From: Eutypella sp. D-1
Taxonomy: Eukaryota; Ascomycota; Sordariomycetes; Xylariales; Diatrypaceae
NCBI GenBank assembly: GCA_023313575.1
Contig: JAJTTP010000013.1
Coordinates: 1 to 64,000 of the forward strand
Reading direction: 5' to 3'
DNA: 64,000 nucleotides
The position numbers and the translations under genes are program-made. Under the pieces are notes generated by a model. The model saw only the letters and a list, made by a program, of their open reading frames with translations, was not told the DNA's origin and did no database searches. How positions within the stretch are numbered: the stretch's first letter is position 1; each line of letters opens with the position of its first letter. Below, in pieces: positions 1 to 11,541 of the stretch.

Positions 1-1
1 C

Positions 2-652
2 ACGCTTACCACAGCGTCGACCCTCGAGGTCATCACATTCTGGCTCCTCAGAAAGCCCAACACGCTACAGAAGCTCAAAGATGAGTTGCGTACAGTAATG
101 CCTTCAGCTGAAGACGTGGGACGGGTCCCACTGACCACGTTGGAGGGTCTGCAGCACCTAACGGCCCTAATCAAAGAGGGCCTGCGATTGAGCTATGGTG
201 TGTCAACACGTCTTCAACGCATTGAACCCAATAAGCCCATGGTATTCAAAGATAAGACGACCGGCAGGGAATGGATGATCCCACCAAAGACACCCGTTGG
301 CATGACAAGTGTGCAGATCCACCAGAATGAGGACATCTTTACGGATAGTGCAGAATTCATCCCAGAGCGATGGCTGGGCAGCAATGGGAAGGCACTGGAG
401 AAGTACCTGGTAAGTTTCTGCAAAGGAAGTCGTATCTGCTTGGGTGTTAATCTAGCGTACGGCGAGCTTTACCTGGTGCTCGCGTGCGTGTGGAGGCTAT
501 GGGGTAGCACAGCTGTGAAGTACAGTGATGATCATGGCGTGCTCGAGTTGTATGAGACAGGTCTGCGAGATGTCGAGATCGACGCTGATCACTTCGTTCC
601 CGCGCCGCAGAAGGGATCTAGAGGCATTCGGGTAAAGGCTTACAGGGTATGA
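2..652 (+). CDS. Cytochrome P450, C-terminal part (gene begins left of the window)
   Basis: The open frame runs in from the left edge and stops at 650-652, so only the C-terminal half of a P450 of about 500 residues is present. The end of the I-helix is visible as TLTTAS near the edge. The K-helix ExxR appears as EGLR (in LIKEGLRL), the PERW-type meander as PERWLG, and the haem loop as FCKGSRICLG, whose Cys is the thiolate ligand. The loop and the following NLAYGELYL resemble fungal secondary-metabolism P450s of the trichothecene/pisatin-demethylase kind (recollection, not a search). No intron is needed inside the window. The epoxide hydrolase, O-methyltransferase and peroxidase downstream suggest it hydroxylates or epoxidises an intermediate of the same pathway, which is inference. 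Substrate unknown. Confidence 0.9.
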   Translation, partial: TLTTASTLEVITFWLLRKPNTLQKLKDELRTVMPSAEDVGRVPLTTLEGLQHLTALIKEGLRLSYGVSTRLQRIEPNKPMVFKDKTTGREWMIPPKTPVGMTSVQIHQNEDIFTDSAEFIPERWLGSNGKALEKYLVSFCKGSRICLGVNLAYGELYLVLACVWRLWGSTAVKYSDDHGVLELYETGLRDVEIDADHFVPAPQKGSRGIRVKAYRV

Positions 653-1409
653 ACATGCGATCGCGAATGCGACTTAGCCGAAGTCAGTGGTGAGGGGATT
701 GGTGGCTCAGGTATATAATGCAATATTGATAGTTCGTAGTGGGTCACATGTCCGAACTTCATTGGTCTTACTCAAACTTGCATTGGGAAGGAAATGCGAT
801 CGATAGGGAAGCGCAATCATTGCCAACTCAATAAGCATCCATACTCGTTGGGGAATCTTGTGTCACGGCGACAGCGAAGGCAAGGGTTTTATGACGCCAT
901 GGACGCGATTCCTACATCTTCTTATGATTCTCTGATTATTGATTCGGTATAGACAATACTCGATTGGTGTCAACTTTACGTCGAGTCTTCTCGACCACCC
1001 TGATGGTAATCCCGAAGAGGTCATCATAGCCAGTTTTTCACACAACGCATCACCCAATTTAGTACATGGACTCGTACCAAGCTCTCGACCCCTTAATGAC
1101 GTTGCATCCCATGCATGCAGTCAGCAGGTGACACTTCTCGATACACCACTCCAATTGTGTCTCTGGCTTCGTCGGTGTCAGCAGCGGCAACGCGGGAAGC
1201 TGTTTAACCCGACAGTCCGCCACGGAAACGCCGGCAAAGGCGGCTACTTACCGCTTGTGTTAAATCGCCAGGGACATAGCACGCTTATTCGGCCGCGGCA
1301 GTTGGTTGATGTCTTGCGATATCTACGTCTAATCGTCCCAGTCTAGGAATCTATGGTCAAACTCCTTTTCTTCTTATTCATACTGTGTCACGCGCCAATA
1401 GGTGACATC
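653..1409. other. Intergenic spacer, P450 to epoxide hydrolase
   Basis: About 0.75 kb. A 135-codon open frame (939-1346) resembles no family I know and has no clear start context, so I do not call it. No repeat or RNA gene is evident. Confidence 0.5.
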
Positions 1410-2697
1410 ATGGCATCGTTGATTGCGCCATTCACTATTGCAGTTCCGGAGGAGAAATTGCAGCGCTTGAAGCAGAAACTTGCTCTGGTCGACTTTCCTG
1501 ACGAGACCATAGATATCGAACCGTGGACCCAAGGCGTCCCTCTAGCCGATGTCAAGAGGCTTGCCCGACATTGGGAAACCACCTTTGACTGGCGTGCTGC
1601 TGAAGCCAAGTTAAACGAATTTCCTCAGTTTACGGTCCCTATCGAAGTCAACGGGTTTGGCGCTTATTCAGTACATTTTGTACACCAACTCAGCCCCGTC
1701 AAAAATGCAATCCCACTATTATTTCTTCATGGATGGCCGGGTAGCTTCATTGAAGTCAGCAGAATTCTGCCTGAGCTGATCAAGGGTGGACAAGATTTCC
1801 CTGCCTTCCATGTTGTCGCCCCGAGCTTAATTGACTTTGGATTCTCGTCGGCGAGTACGAAGAGAAACTTCAACATCGATCAGCATGCTGAAGCATACCA
1901 TAAGCTGATGGTGGCTTTGGGCTATGATGAGTATGGTGAGTAGATCAAGCCAAAATAACGAGGAAGATAAGACCGGCCTGCTCATATGATTCACACTATT
2001 AGTGACCGAAGGTGGAGACTTGGGAAGTCTGATCACACGGTTCATGGCCATCAACTATGGAACGCCGCACGTCAAAGCCCAACACCTCAGCAACGTCGCA
2101 CCAGCAGAGCCTACGGCCGAAAAACATGCTGACCTCTACGCGAAATGCCAGTCAACCCCCTTGAGTGAAGGCGAGCTTGTAGGGCTGGGTCGAACCGAAC
2201 ATTTCGGGAAAGAAGGGAATGGATATTACAAGAAGCAATCCACAAAGCCCCAAACGGTCTCTTATTTCATGTCCGATAGTCCTGTCGGCTTCCTCGCATG
2301 GATCTACGAGGCTTTGCACGACTGGGTAGATGGCTACAAGTGGACTGATGACGAGATTCTGACTTGGATTAGCATCTACTACTTCTCCAGGCCAGGTCCT
2401 GCTGCATCCAACTTCGTCTATTATGCTATCGAGCACCGCGAGCTGAACGCATTCGCCGCATCTGCACAATACTCAGATGTGCCTCTTGGCATCTCCAGAT
2501 TCCCCGGAGATATACTGCTGCTTCCGAAGATGTGGAACCACACGCTGGGTCCCGTCGTTTTCGAGAAGGAGCACAGTAAGGGTGGGCATTTTGCGGCCTG
2601 GGAACGCCCCGATGCTATTGTTGATGACTTGAGAACCATGTTCGGCAGAGAAGGCGGAGCATACAATGTGGTGAAGGGTAAGAGCGGATTTGAATAG
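1410..2697 (+). CDS. Epoxide hydrolase (alpha/beta-hydrolase with EHN N-terminal domain)
   Basis: Two exons, 1410-1935 and 2003-2697, joined across a GTGAGT...AG intron, give 406 residues, the usual size for fungal microsomal-type epoxide hydrolases. I chose the ATG at 1410 because the EHN domain starts right after it; an upstream in-frame ATG at 1353 would add a hydrophobic stretch. Visible motifs are the oxyanion loop HGWPGSF, the nucleophile elbow GGDLGS (nucleophile about Asp181, where most relatives have GGDWG) and the catalytic His in GGHFAAWE (about residue 371). The enzyme opens an epoxide to a vicinal diol through a covalent ester. Lying between a P450 and an O-methyltransferase, it probably acts on a P450-made epoxide in a secondary-metabolite pathway (inference). 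Confidence 0.9.
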
Positions 2698-2890
2698 TTG
2701 AGGCTTTAGTTTCCCCTTGCTTTGGGTTTTCAGCCTCAAATGTAGTTGATTACTATGGAATACGAGGAACTTCGAAGAGAAATTTACAGGACATTCTCAA
2801 CGTGGTATTTTTCTTCCATGCCTCGAAGTTGACCATTTAGTGTGTGTTGAAGCACCGTACGGTTAGTTTGTAAACTCTCGTCATCTTCCC

Positions 2891-4286
2891 CTAAGCGACA
2901 TTAAGATGAACTTCGAGCAATCCTACGCCAAGGGCGTTTTTGTGGACATCAACAATCTCGAAGCGCTCATCGGCCTTCTTGAGTAGACTCTCAAAGTCGC
3001 GTTGACTCCTCTGTTTCGCACCAAGCAAAGCCAGCATGCAGAAATCAACCTGTCTCAGATGATTTTCTTCATACCTTGTCACGGTGCCGCTGTCAGGCAA
3101 CACTACATCATTGATAAGCAACGGCGTCCCAAGTTCGCATTGCTCTAGAGCAGGCACCACAGCTCGCAGGATTTTGATCGAGTCGGAGTCATTGTAGTTG
3201 TGCAGGCATTGGCGTAGAAGAAAGGCCGCGGCGTCACGTACGGGTTGAGGGGTGAAGAAGTCGTGTTTCTGGAAGGCAATCCGACCACTAAGATCTTGTT
3301 GCGAATGAGATAGCATTTGTTGCGAGATATCCTGGACCACGAAATTGAGCGCCGGAAAATGCTACTGATTATCAGCATCACCTGGAGCAACTGGCCTACG
3401 AGATGGTACTCACACGTGCGAGCGCAATCGAAATGTGACCGCTACCGCCGCCGATGTCGACCACCGTCCCGTCGCCCAGCGATGCCCATCTGAAGCAGTC
3501 GACAAGCTCAGTGACCTGCCGGTCGGCTGTGGATAATGTGAGTACCGTGGCTTGGCTTCGAGGAGGAAGGGTGCGAAATTCACCTTGAGACCAGCTACTC
3601 ATAGCTTGCGCGAAGCGGGTCCCCTTTGCTGGATTCTGCTCATAATATTGGTACATTGTGAGACCAAATCTGTGTTGAAATGCAGACTGAGCTGTCCCAG
3701 AGGCTACCACGGTCGAAGTCTCGGACACGGCTTTTAACATGTCGTCCATTTGCATATCTGCCATGGCATGAAACTCGCGGTCTTGAGCCAGAAATATCGA
3801 ATTGGCTGTATGCCTGAAGCTCCCGCTCCCGACTTCCTCAAAGATGCGATGTGTAGCGAGCAACTTCATCACGCGGCCGGTACGATCCTCATCCATTCCT
3901 GCCTTCTTAGCGATATCCCCGATGCTAGCGGTGGAAACGGTGTCCCCATCTGCTGAGGTCGCGGGAAGAGGTACATGGCTGAAGAAGCCTCGGTCTAGTG
4001 CGACTTGTAATGCGGCGAGATCATAGTGGGAGAAGGCAAAGTTTCGAAGCGTATTCCTAGGCCCGTTAATCAGAAGGAGAAGGTCGAGTGCCGCATCATT
4101 CAAGTTTGAACGGAGTGCATCATATTCTGGAGTCTCTGGGACTGGCCCTGTGTTGATTGACAAGCTAGGTTGCGGGCACGAATTTGAAGTCAGATACGAG
4201 GAAATCTTTGAAGAAAGTGAGAAAACCTGTTGCGCCAGAGCGGTGATAGAGAAATCATTTTCAGGTAGGGTCTGAGAAGAAGACAT
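2891..4286 (-). CDS. SAM-dependent O-methyltransferase (COMT/OmtA-like)
   Basis: Two exons on the minus strand, 4286-3414 and 3361-2891, are joined in phase 0 (donor GTGAGT; acceptor TAG just before HFPAL), giving 447 residues. The N-terminal 180 residues form the winged-helix dimerisation region typical of plant COMT and fungal aflatoxin-type methyltransferases. The Rossmann domain shows the SAM-binding motif VVDIGGGSGH followed across the junction by FPAL and VVQD. The region of the catalytic His reads LLRQCLHNYND. It would methylate a phenolic or hydroxyl group of a small molecule. It is convergent with the epoxide hydrolase (stops 193 bp apart), and clustering with P450, hydrolase and peroxidase genes supports a secondary-metabolite role. 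Confidence 0.92.
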
Positions 4287-6087
4287 GGTGATTCATAAGG
4301 GTGCTTGTCTCTTGAAGATGTTTCTGAGACCACTACGTGGTTCTATGGGAAATAGAATATGGCTCAAATAACAAGTCTGTCTGCCGGTCTCACGAGAACA
4401 CCAAAGTTTCGGTTATTCAGACCAATGCAAGGGACAAGATTGACCGCGCGCCGACTGTCTCGCTCCGGATGTGGCGGGGTGCCCAGACTCCTGTTATATG
4501 CACGACGCTATTATAGTGTATCATTGCATCGAGGTAAGTCAGACTGAGTAAGCCGCGAGATAATGCAAACATCGAGCCATGTTGACTGCGTGACTGCGGG
4601 CTGACAGCTACTCTAACAAGAGTGGCATGACAACTAGGGGGAAGTTTCGGGTCCTGTTTTGGGGATGAAATTTGAATCAAAGAAAACTGTAACATTGCAT
4701 ATGTTTTATTCACCCACAAAAGCATGGTATAACTTAATACGTATAATCGTATTGAAGAACGACGAAACCTTTATTAATCATGAACAGTATAGTTGCTATG
4801 TCATCAAGGGCTGCCAACAATAGATGATCTTGCCTATTACATAGCTGTGGCCCCTGATTGGCGACCAGTCCTGGCCTTTTTCTCTTGTATTAGCCTATTT
4901 TCATATCATTACTACATATCTTGGTGGCGTGCGCATCCCAATATCTTACTCGTCTATCTTCTCATGATAGATAGATAGCCCTGCAGCCCCGGAAGAACCT
5001 TATGACATGGTCAAATCCTAGATTCATTTTGGCCCATCAGGCCTTTTCAAGTGATTGAACACAGTTATGGATTGATAGCTCGTTTCCTTTTCGTCGTTCG
5101 CCAGACATTACGGTACTAATATTGATGACTACTTCTGAAAATGCATCCTTGTCCAAGATTCGAAAATACGCGAAGCAAACTCATGGCGTATTTTTAGAAT
5201 CCAGGAAATAAGATTGTTTGGGGCCACAGGCCCTTAAAGTTTATGCGTGATTGCAATTTGATGTCAGCATTAGGAGTTTGACATGACTTACAGATGGGAG
5301 ATTCTCAGCTTATTTCCACGTGGTCAACCAGGCACAATCCGTGAGCTGGTCGGGACCATGGTTTTAAATTTGGCTATCTCTTGGGCTGTTTATTTGTTTT
5401 GGGAAGCTACTACGCATATTTCAAACATCCTACCAAGCACTGATTCGAATTTCTGTACTCCTGCTTCCCTCATTGAACCAGCGAGTATGTCTCCGCCCAT
5501 AGAGTGCTGAACTCTAAGACAGTCGGGCCGAGTTACCATCACTGCCCCCAAGGTAAGGGAAATCAACCCAACATGGCACTGGAGCCACAGGCACAAGTGC
5601 TGATGTTATCATTGATCCTATTCAACCATCAAACCTCAGCATTGGGCTCCTTCACTCAGCCGTCTCGCTTCTAGCCCTCAAACAAGTCATTCTCATTTCG
5701 AACACGAAAGCGCGTCCGTCCTATTGTCGTACGGATTTGAAAGGTTGGACCCTTTGGAGGATTCACAGTGGCGCAATGAAGTTATCACGAGCTGAGACGG
5801 CCTGTCCGCGAAACTTAAAATGGGAAATTTGGGACGAAGCGACGCGTGCAGAAACTCAAGCTGACGTGTTATATGGATCACGGGTTTTCGACAAGCTGAA
5901 GCTCGACGGATTCATAGGGGCCAAATGAAGCCATCACGGCCTTGTCACTGTCTTGAAAGGGTATTGGGCTCCTATTGAAATTCATGTATAAAAACGTGAG
6001 TTCCTATCCATGCCATGGGAGTCTCGACATGCATCAAAGATTTCTTCTTCAAGACAACCATAGTTGTTCACTCAAAATCACAGCAAC
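4287..6087. other. Intergenic spacer between O-methyltransferase and peroxidase
   Basis: The 1.8-kb stretch holds the divergent promoters of the O-methyltransferase and the peroxidase. The short open frames at 4359, 4793, 5283 and 5737 are under 80 codons and match nothing I recognise. No repeat or RNA gene is seen. Confidence 0.5.
5987..5993 (+). promoter_or_regulatory. TATA-box candidate of the peroxidase gene
   Basis: TATAAAA lies about 100 bp upstream of the peroxidase ATG at 6088, a spacing usual for strongly expressed fungal genes. Judged by eye only. Confidence 0.4.
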
Positions 6088-6940
6088 ATGCGTTCTATTA
6101 TTCCTTTGGTGGCGCTCGCCATGAATGGCATGGCTCTAGCTATTGACTTTGAGAACTGGGCATCACCTGGCCCGAATGACCTTCGGGGGCCCTGTCCAGC
6201 GCTGAACAGCATGGCGAACCACCACATTATCCCGCATAATGGGCGCAATATAACCGCTTCACTACTCGTGGACACTCTCGGCCAGGCCTTCAACCTCAGT
6301 CCGGAGCTGGCGGCCACAGTTGCGCAGATCGGACTCGCTACCAAGAGCCCCAACGCTACTTACTTCGACCTGCCGGACCTCAACAAACATAACGCGTTCG
6401 AGCACGACGGTTCTTTGTCCCGCGTGGACTACTACTTCAGCGGCGACGAGGGGATTGCCAAGTTCGACAATGCTACGTTCAAGCGCTTCTTCGACCACTT
6501 CGCCGGCAAAGAATACATGGATCTCCAGACCGCCGCCGCCGCCCGCTACTCCATGATCCAACACTCGCGTAAGAACACTCCTGGGTTCACGTATGAGTCA
6601 CAGCACCAGATCACCAGCTACGCCGAGACCATTAAGTATATGAAAACCATGATTGACGGGACTGGGCAAACCAAGACCGACTTTGTAAGAATCTTGTTTG
6701 GTAAGTTCACCGTTCTTGTCTGCCCATTGGAGGCGGCATAAACTCACTAGATTTATAGAAGAAGAGCGACTCCCTTTCCGTGAGGGCTGGCGCCCGCCAC
6801 CAAACCGCATTGATGGGTTTTCCATGGCGCAGTTTGTCATGGAGGAGGCTTTGGCTACACCGGAGAAGTCGATATGGTTTGGCGAAGGTAGTCCTCCGAC
6901 AAATGCTACAACTTTCGATATTCCAGAGTGTACTAAATGA
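6088..6940 (+). CDS. Secreted haem-thiolate peroxidase (chloroperoxidase family)
   Basis: Two exons, 6088-6700 and 6759-6940 (donor GTAAGT, phase 1), give 264 residues. The first about 20 residues are a signal peptide ([18 protein letters not shown]). The family signature is complete. [13 protein letters not shown] supplies the cysteine haem ligand, followed by IPHNGR, and EHDGSLSR is the second conserved block. LPFREGW follows in exon 2. Members use hydrogen peroxide to halogenate, hydroxylate or epoxidise organic substrates. The length is close to the short unspecific-peroxidase/chloroperoxidase class. A relative occurs in the sterigmatocystin cluster (stcC), so its place between an O-methyltransferase and a P450 fits a tailoring role, although the signal peptide suggests secretion. 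A TATA box lies about 100 bp upstream. Confidence 0.92.
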
Positions 6941-7140
6941 CGTTAATATTACGGGCTAGTTTCATAGTTCGTTCATTCTGGTAGCTATACCTACAGAATA
7001 GAGATCATATAACCCCCCACCCCCCCCCCCCCCCTTTTTTTTTATATATATTTGCTTAATCGGAGACTTCAGTGGCTTTGATAGAATAAATGGAATATAA
7101 TAGTGGGATCAATATGATAGGATGCAATAGGTTGCGATAG
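6941..7140. repeat. Homopolymer tract and short spacer
   Basis: A run of C with one A (about 7014-7034) passes directly into a run of T and then TATATATA (about 7035-7050). It is simple sequence just upstream of the solo LTR and a likely assembly soft spot. Copies of TGCGATAG flank the LTR insertion site. Confidence 0.7.
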
Positions 7141-7343
7141 TGTCACGGTCAGTTTGAGCCCCACTTAAAAGGAGTTATTCTATATGGGGTAATATCGGAC
7201 GTAGACGATCAGATAGATCGTATCTCCGGGGATCGTCAGGCCATATATAGGTTATGGGGACCCACATTCTGTATCTAGAAGATCGTCTTTACTCTTTATG
7301 CCAATCTACGATTTACCCACATCTTCGATCTGTAGACGTGACA
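7141..7343 (+). mobile_element. Solo LTR, family 1, copy 1
   Basis: This 203-bp segment begins TGTCACG and ends CGTGACA, so its termini form a 7-bp inverted repeat of the TG...CA type. It is flanked by GATAG on the left and GGTAG on the right, a 5-bp target duplication with one difference. Related copies lie at 42609-42820 (same strand) and 45954-46161 (opposite strand). They share internal blocks such as GGGATCG, TATATAGGT, AAGATCGTCTTT and GCCAAT-TACGATT. There is no internal coding region, so this is a recombination remnant of an LTR retrotransposon. Confidence 0.75.
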
Positions 7344-7771
7344 GGTAGGCTGCGATAGGCTGCGATAGAACGCAATAAGCAGCCACGGCAGCCGCCATGG
7401 CACCTTGGCCTTTTCCTTCAAAAGTCACAAAATCACTTTCGTGCATTAGCACGAAACGGGGCGTATCTTCCATGCATTATAATAGCATCTATTCACGACG
7501 GGTGTTGCACTGCATACCGTATATGCATCCCCCTTGTTAAGTTGACAGCAACAAGCCTTTTCCGCCAAGAGGTAGTAAGCAAAGCGCAGCTTGCAAACAT
7601 GCGCGGGCGCCATGTATCTAAGCATAGCCAGGTAGACAACTAACAAGGATTGTTCTGCGCGTTTACATAGGTAAGGAAGCATGGAATAAGGTATATCAGA
7701 GCACTGCATCGCTAAGGACCAGGAACGGGAATCTCCTTTCCCTATCCTAATCCCCCTACGCCGCGACTCAC
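7344..7771. other. Spacer between solo LTR and P450
   Basis: Contains the 3' flank of the minus-strand P450. An open frame here is a read-through of the P450's last exon in another frame and is not called. Confidence 0.5.
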
Positions 7772-9769
7772 TCATGCGCTTCTTGCGGCTGGATGGAACC
7801 GCACCCAGAACTGGGGCTTCTCCCACATCCCGTACATCCGAAAATCTTTCTCGAACTCGATGCGCTGGCCCGGCAGCATCTTGACGTCGAACGCCCAGAG
7901 CACCTTGGCGATGAAGAGGCGCGTCTGGCGCCAGGCCAGGGGCATGCCGGGACACGACCGCGGCCCCTGGCTGAACGGGTGGTAACTGTCCCGCGCGTCG
8001 TTCGCGAATGCGGGGTCCCAGTGCGGGTGGTCTTTGGGAAGCCAGCGCTGCGGCCGGTAGCGGTGACCGTCGTGAAAGTAGCGGGGGCTGCGTGTGAAGC
8101 CGAGCACGCCGTACTGGACCTCGACTTAGTCTATTCGTTAGTACTGAGAAGGGGCGGGGAGGGGGATGCAACCAGGAGACGTACTCCTTTCGCGATGTAG
8201 TTCCCATCCACAACAGCCCCAGGGCTCGTGCGCGCCATTCCGCTGCTCGATAGCACCGTGATCCGCAGCGCCTCCATCAGCGAGGCGTGCAGGAACTTGA
8301 GAGATCCTAACGATTCCACTTGGATATCCTCATAGTTCGCGAAAGTTCCCCGGATCTCCTCTACCAGCAGCTTCAGAGTGTCTGGCTCTAGCAGCGAGAA
8401 CATGAGGGTGCAGAAGATCTGGCTGGCGATAGGCTCGTACCCGGCGATGACCAGGTGCCCCGTGATCACCTCGATGTGCTTCAGCTCCGCCTTGGAAGGA
8501 GTCGGCGCGTCGGCGGGGAGCAACTGCTCGAAATGATCCAAGTGCTCAGTGTTGCCGCCACGCTCGACACGCGACTCCAGGGCCTGCCGGTTCATGCGCT
8601 GCACCTTGTAGTAGCTGGCCATGATAGAAGGCGGGACGAAAAGATACTTGATCGGGCTCAGCCAGGGGAACTTCTTAAAAATCTGGTTGGCCGTCACGAA
8701 AAAGTTCACTGTCCACAGCTCGTGGAGGAAGTGTGTGGTTTTCACTGCCGTTTCCATGTTAGTAGCTAAAGGCCTTGAAAAAAAGAGAGAGAGGGAATTC
8801 ATGTCAAGTCGTTCCCGTAGGGAGCTTACTGTCTCGCAAGTGATGCATCTCCCGACTGTATGCCAAATCAGCCGACGTGTCCATGGCCACCCAGTCTGTC
8901 CACTAGATTGCTCTTAGTATCCATGTCTTGGCTTTTTTTGTGGACCAGAGCTCTTACCATCTTGAGTTCGATGCCTTCCTTTTTGTCTCCAAGCTCCCTC
9001 ATCTTCTCAACGAAAGCATCGGTATACTTGTGCATCGTAGATTCTTTGGCTCGTAACGACTTGATACTGAATGCTGGTGCCAGCTTCTTGGCATCAGCAT
9101 GGTGTTTGACCGGGTTCCTTTCCCACGAGAGCCCGTCATCGCCCAGTCCGAGGTCCATGAAGTTGGTCTTGGGGAAATGCTCCAGGCCACTCGTGTGCGA
9201 GTCGTAGATGTCTGCTCCCCTTTATCAGATCCCATCAATTGCAACAGGGCTAGAGAGGTTGACAAGAGAGCATTCCGTACCAGCGAACGCCTGGGGCGTG
9301 ATGAAAGCCAGTTCGTTAGGAGCCACTCGGACCACGTCCCCGTACTTTCTCAGTGCTTCTGCGACGGCCCACGGGTACTTTCCGGTGGCCCTGGACCCGT
9401 CAGATGTTTTTTCTTTTCTTCTTTTTCTCGAGTTTTGAGATAATTAACATCAAATGACTCACCAGTGGTAAGCATACCACAGATTCGAAAAAGCTGCCAG
9501 TCGCGGGCCCGGGAACTTTGACGCAGGATGGAAATGCACGAAGTAGATGTAGCGGAGCGACGCGTACAATGTCACCTTGCGCATTCGTGAGCTATCGGTC
9601 CACGGCAAAGAGAGTTCACTATATTTATACTCACTGCTCCAAGTCCAATAACGACGAGGTCACAGGTGGGCATGTCCATGACCCGCTGAATCAACCAACC
9701 CGATGCCATTCTCGCAGGAGCTAGCTCTGCGATATCACTTAGAGGCAAATAATGGTTGTACTCGGTCAT
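7772..9769 (-). CDS. Cytochrome P450 with atypical I-helix (7 exons)
   Basis: Seven minus-strand exons fit in phase: 9769-9635, 9575-9463, 9390-9281, 9211-8958, 8902-8830, 8765-8185 and 8119-7772, giving 537 residues. The N-terminal anchor reads [11 protein letters not shown] and is followed by the proline-rich hinge [12 protein letters not shown]. Later landmarks are the C-helix region [13 protein letters not shown], the K-helix EALR, and the haem loop [10 protein letters not shown] (about 471-480; Cys about 478). The I-helix reads AGYEPIASQ where the family normally has AGxET-T, so the usual oxygen-activating Thr is not at its expected place. It is the last gene of the left tailoring-enzyme group and probably oxidises the cluster product (inference). 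Exon 5 is only 73 bp; the exon 6/7 junction uses a CGAG acceptor and is the least certain. Confidence 0.87.
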
Positions 9770-10792
9770 AAACCCGAAGGCGATATTAATGTCTGAACTT
9801 TGTATTGGAGAAAAGCTCTTAAAGAAGTAGTGTTTCTACCATCGCTTAAGGTGTCGTACATGTAGAGATTAATGGGGATGTCGGCACAGACAGTCCCCTA
9901 GTACAAGACAAGGTGGCTTCGCAAACTTGTGATTTATCACAAATGTGTACTTAGGCATCTATCTAGGTAGGTAGGTTGAGAGGGGTGCGATTAATTAACC
10001 CTTGTTGAGTCCACTGCATGTAACAAGGTGTGGCTAAGTAAGCGCTCGGCGCCTAGGCGCAGGGAATCTCAAATCGACAACCTGGAATGATTCTCCAAGA
10101 CATATCTTGCAGTGTCTTTATAACCTGTGAACCTAGCTAGCAGACATATATTGCTTTCGGATTTCGGTACCTCTACTGATATAGGCCCCCAACAATCAAC
10201 TTCTTTTCCGTGCGATTCATTCTCCTCTACTAAGCCATTAACAGCAAGTCTTCAACATGGACCTAAAAATGGAATCGAAGTAAATACTCCATGGGGAATC
10301 ACAGCCTCGTGGGGAGATATATGGTTCGATAGGCGCTAAATTTCTGGGTAGCACCAGGTGGGGGGATATAGATGCAGTTGGGGCTCCCTGCAGTTGGCTG
10401 CGGGTGTGGGGATCAACCGCTCCAGTAGCTTGCTGATAAATGTAGTTAGTTACAGCTTACGTCCCGGCCTCCAATGTTCAAGTCTCAGGGGTATTCTGAG
10501 TTAGCGCACTCCACCGACCTACCAGATGGAATGGAGGTGACCTGTATGAATACTCCCATACAAATTATATTGAGAGTACCACGTAGTTTTATACGCCACT
10601 CCGTGTGGCTTCCGCGATATCATATCCCTGCCACCTTACATCGCAGCCACAGTATTGGTTATGTATAAGCTAATACAAAGTGCACCCAGGTATAAGAGTC
10701 TACATATTAATAACCAGTATTGGAAATTAGTGGGCTAGTGGACTAAAAATGCCCCTGAGACTTGTATTCCACATTAGCCCCTTAGTGTATGG
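9770..10792. other. Intergenic spacer
   Basis: About 1 kb with no convincing gene. The right part becomes A+T-rich toward the MITE. Open frames at 10127 and 10474 are under 71 codons and unlike any family I know. Confidence 0.5.
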
Positions 10793-10800
10793 GTTTGCAA

Positions 10801-11541
10801 TAAGGCTAGGGAATACCCACCTATCGATTTTTACCCACCGACCCATGGGTACCCGTAGGTAATTTTTTTTACCTATCGGGTATTTATAAGTAAAATTTTA
10901 ATGGTTAAATTATTTATTAAGTACTTATAAATAAATTATTTTATTTACCGAGTACTTATAAATATTTATTAAGTAATTTTTAATTATTTAACGATTATTT
11001 AAAAATATTTTTTATATTAAAATAATTTTAAAATAATCGTAAATAAATATATATAACGTTAATAATTATTTTATTAAATTTTAAATAAATTATAAATATT
11101 TTATTAAAAAATATTTATTTATAAGTACCTAATGTTAAAATATAAAGAGCATTAAATTGTTGTTTTATTAATTAAATGTGCCTAATTAAGCACCGCAAAT
11201 GCCACCTATTAAATATAGGCGATCGTACTAATTGCGGTTCCCCTGCTCCGGCATATCCGAGAATCACGTGATTAACGGGCCACTATTTTTACTGATCGCT
11301 TAAAATAACTACTAAAATAGCCCTGTTATTTTGTGACACCTAAGAAGTAAAAAAAATTACTTATAAATATTTAATAAGTAATTTAACCATTAAAATTTTA
11401 TTTAATAAGTACTTATAAGTAATTTTTTTTATTTACCGGGTATTTATAGGTAATTTTTTTAAGTGATGGGTACCTGCTAGCTACCCATTAAAAACGCCGG
11501 GTAATAATGGGTTACCCACGGGTACCCGTTCCCTAGCCTTA
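10801..11541. mobile_element. hAT-type MITE (741 bp), RIP-eroded
   Basis: Both ends carry the perfect 13-bp inverted repeat TAAGGCTAGGGAA / TTCCCTAGCCTTA. The element is flanked by the perfect 8-bp direct repeat GTTTGCAA (10793-10800 and 11542-11549). An 8-bp duplication with short terminal inverted repeats is the hallmark of hAT transposons. The subterminal parts are also inverted (GGGTACCCGT near each end; TTAATGGTTAAATTA against TAATTTAACCATTAA inside). The interior is almost pure A+T with no open frame, so it is non-autonomous and has been hit by RIP. It ends 219 bp before the ATG of the phosphotransferase gene. Confidence 0.9.

Noticed and set aside
939..1346. 135-codon plus-strand frame
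   Set aside because: No recognisable family, atypical composition for a protein, and no supporting splice or start context.
7014..7050. C- and T-rich homopolymer as a terminator or promoter element
   Set aside because: Simple sequence with no positional logic for either neighbouring gene; reported only as a tract.
7446..8213. 255-codon minus-strand frame overlapping the P450 3' end
   Set aside because: It is another frame of the P450's last exons; the P450 frame carries the haem loop and family sequence.
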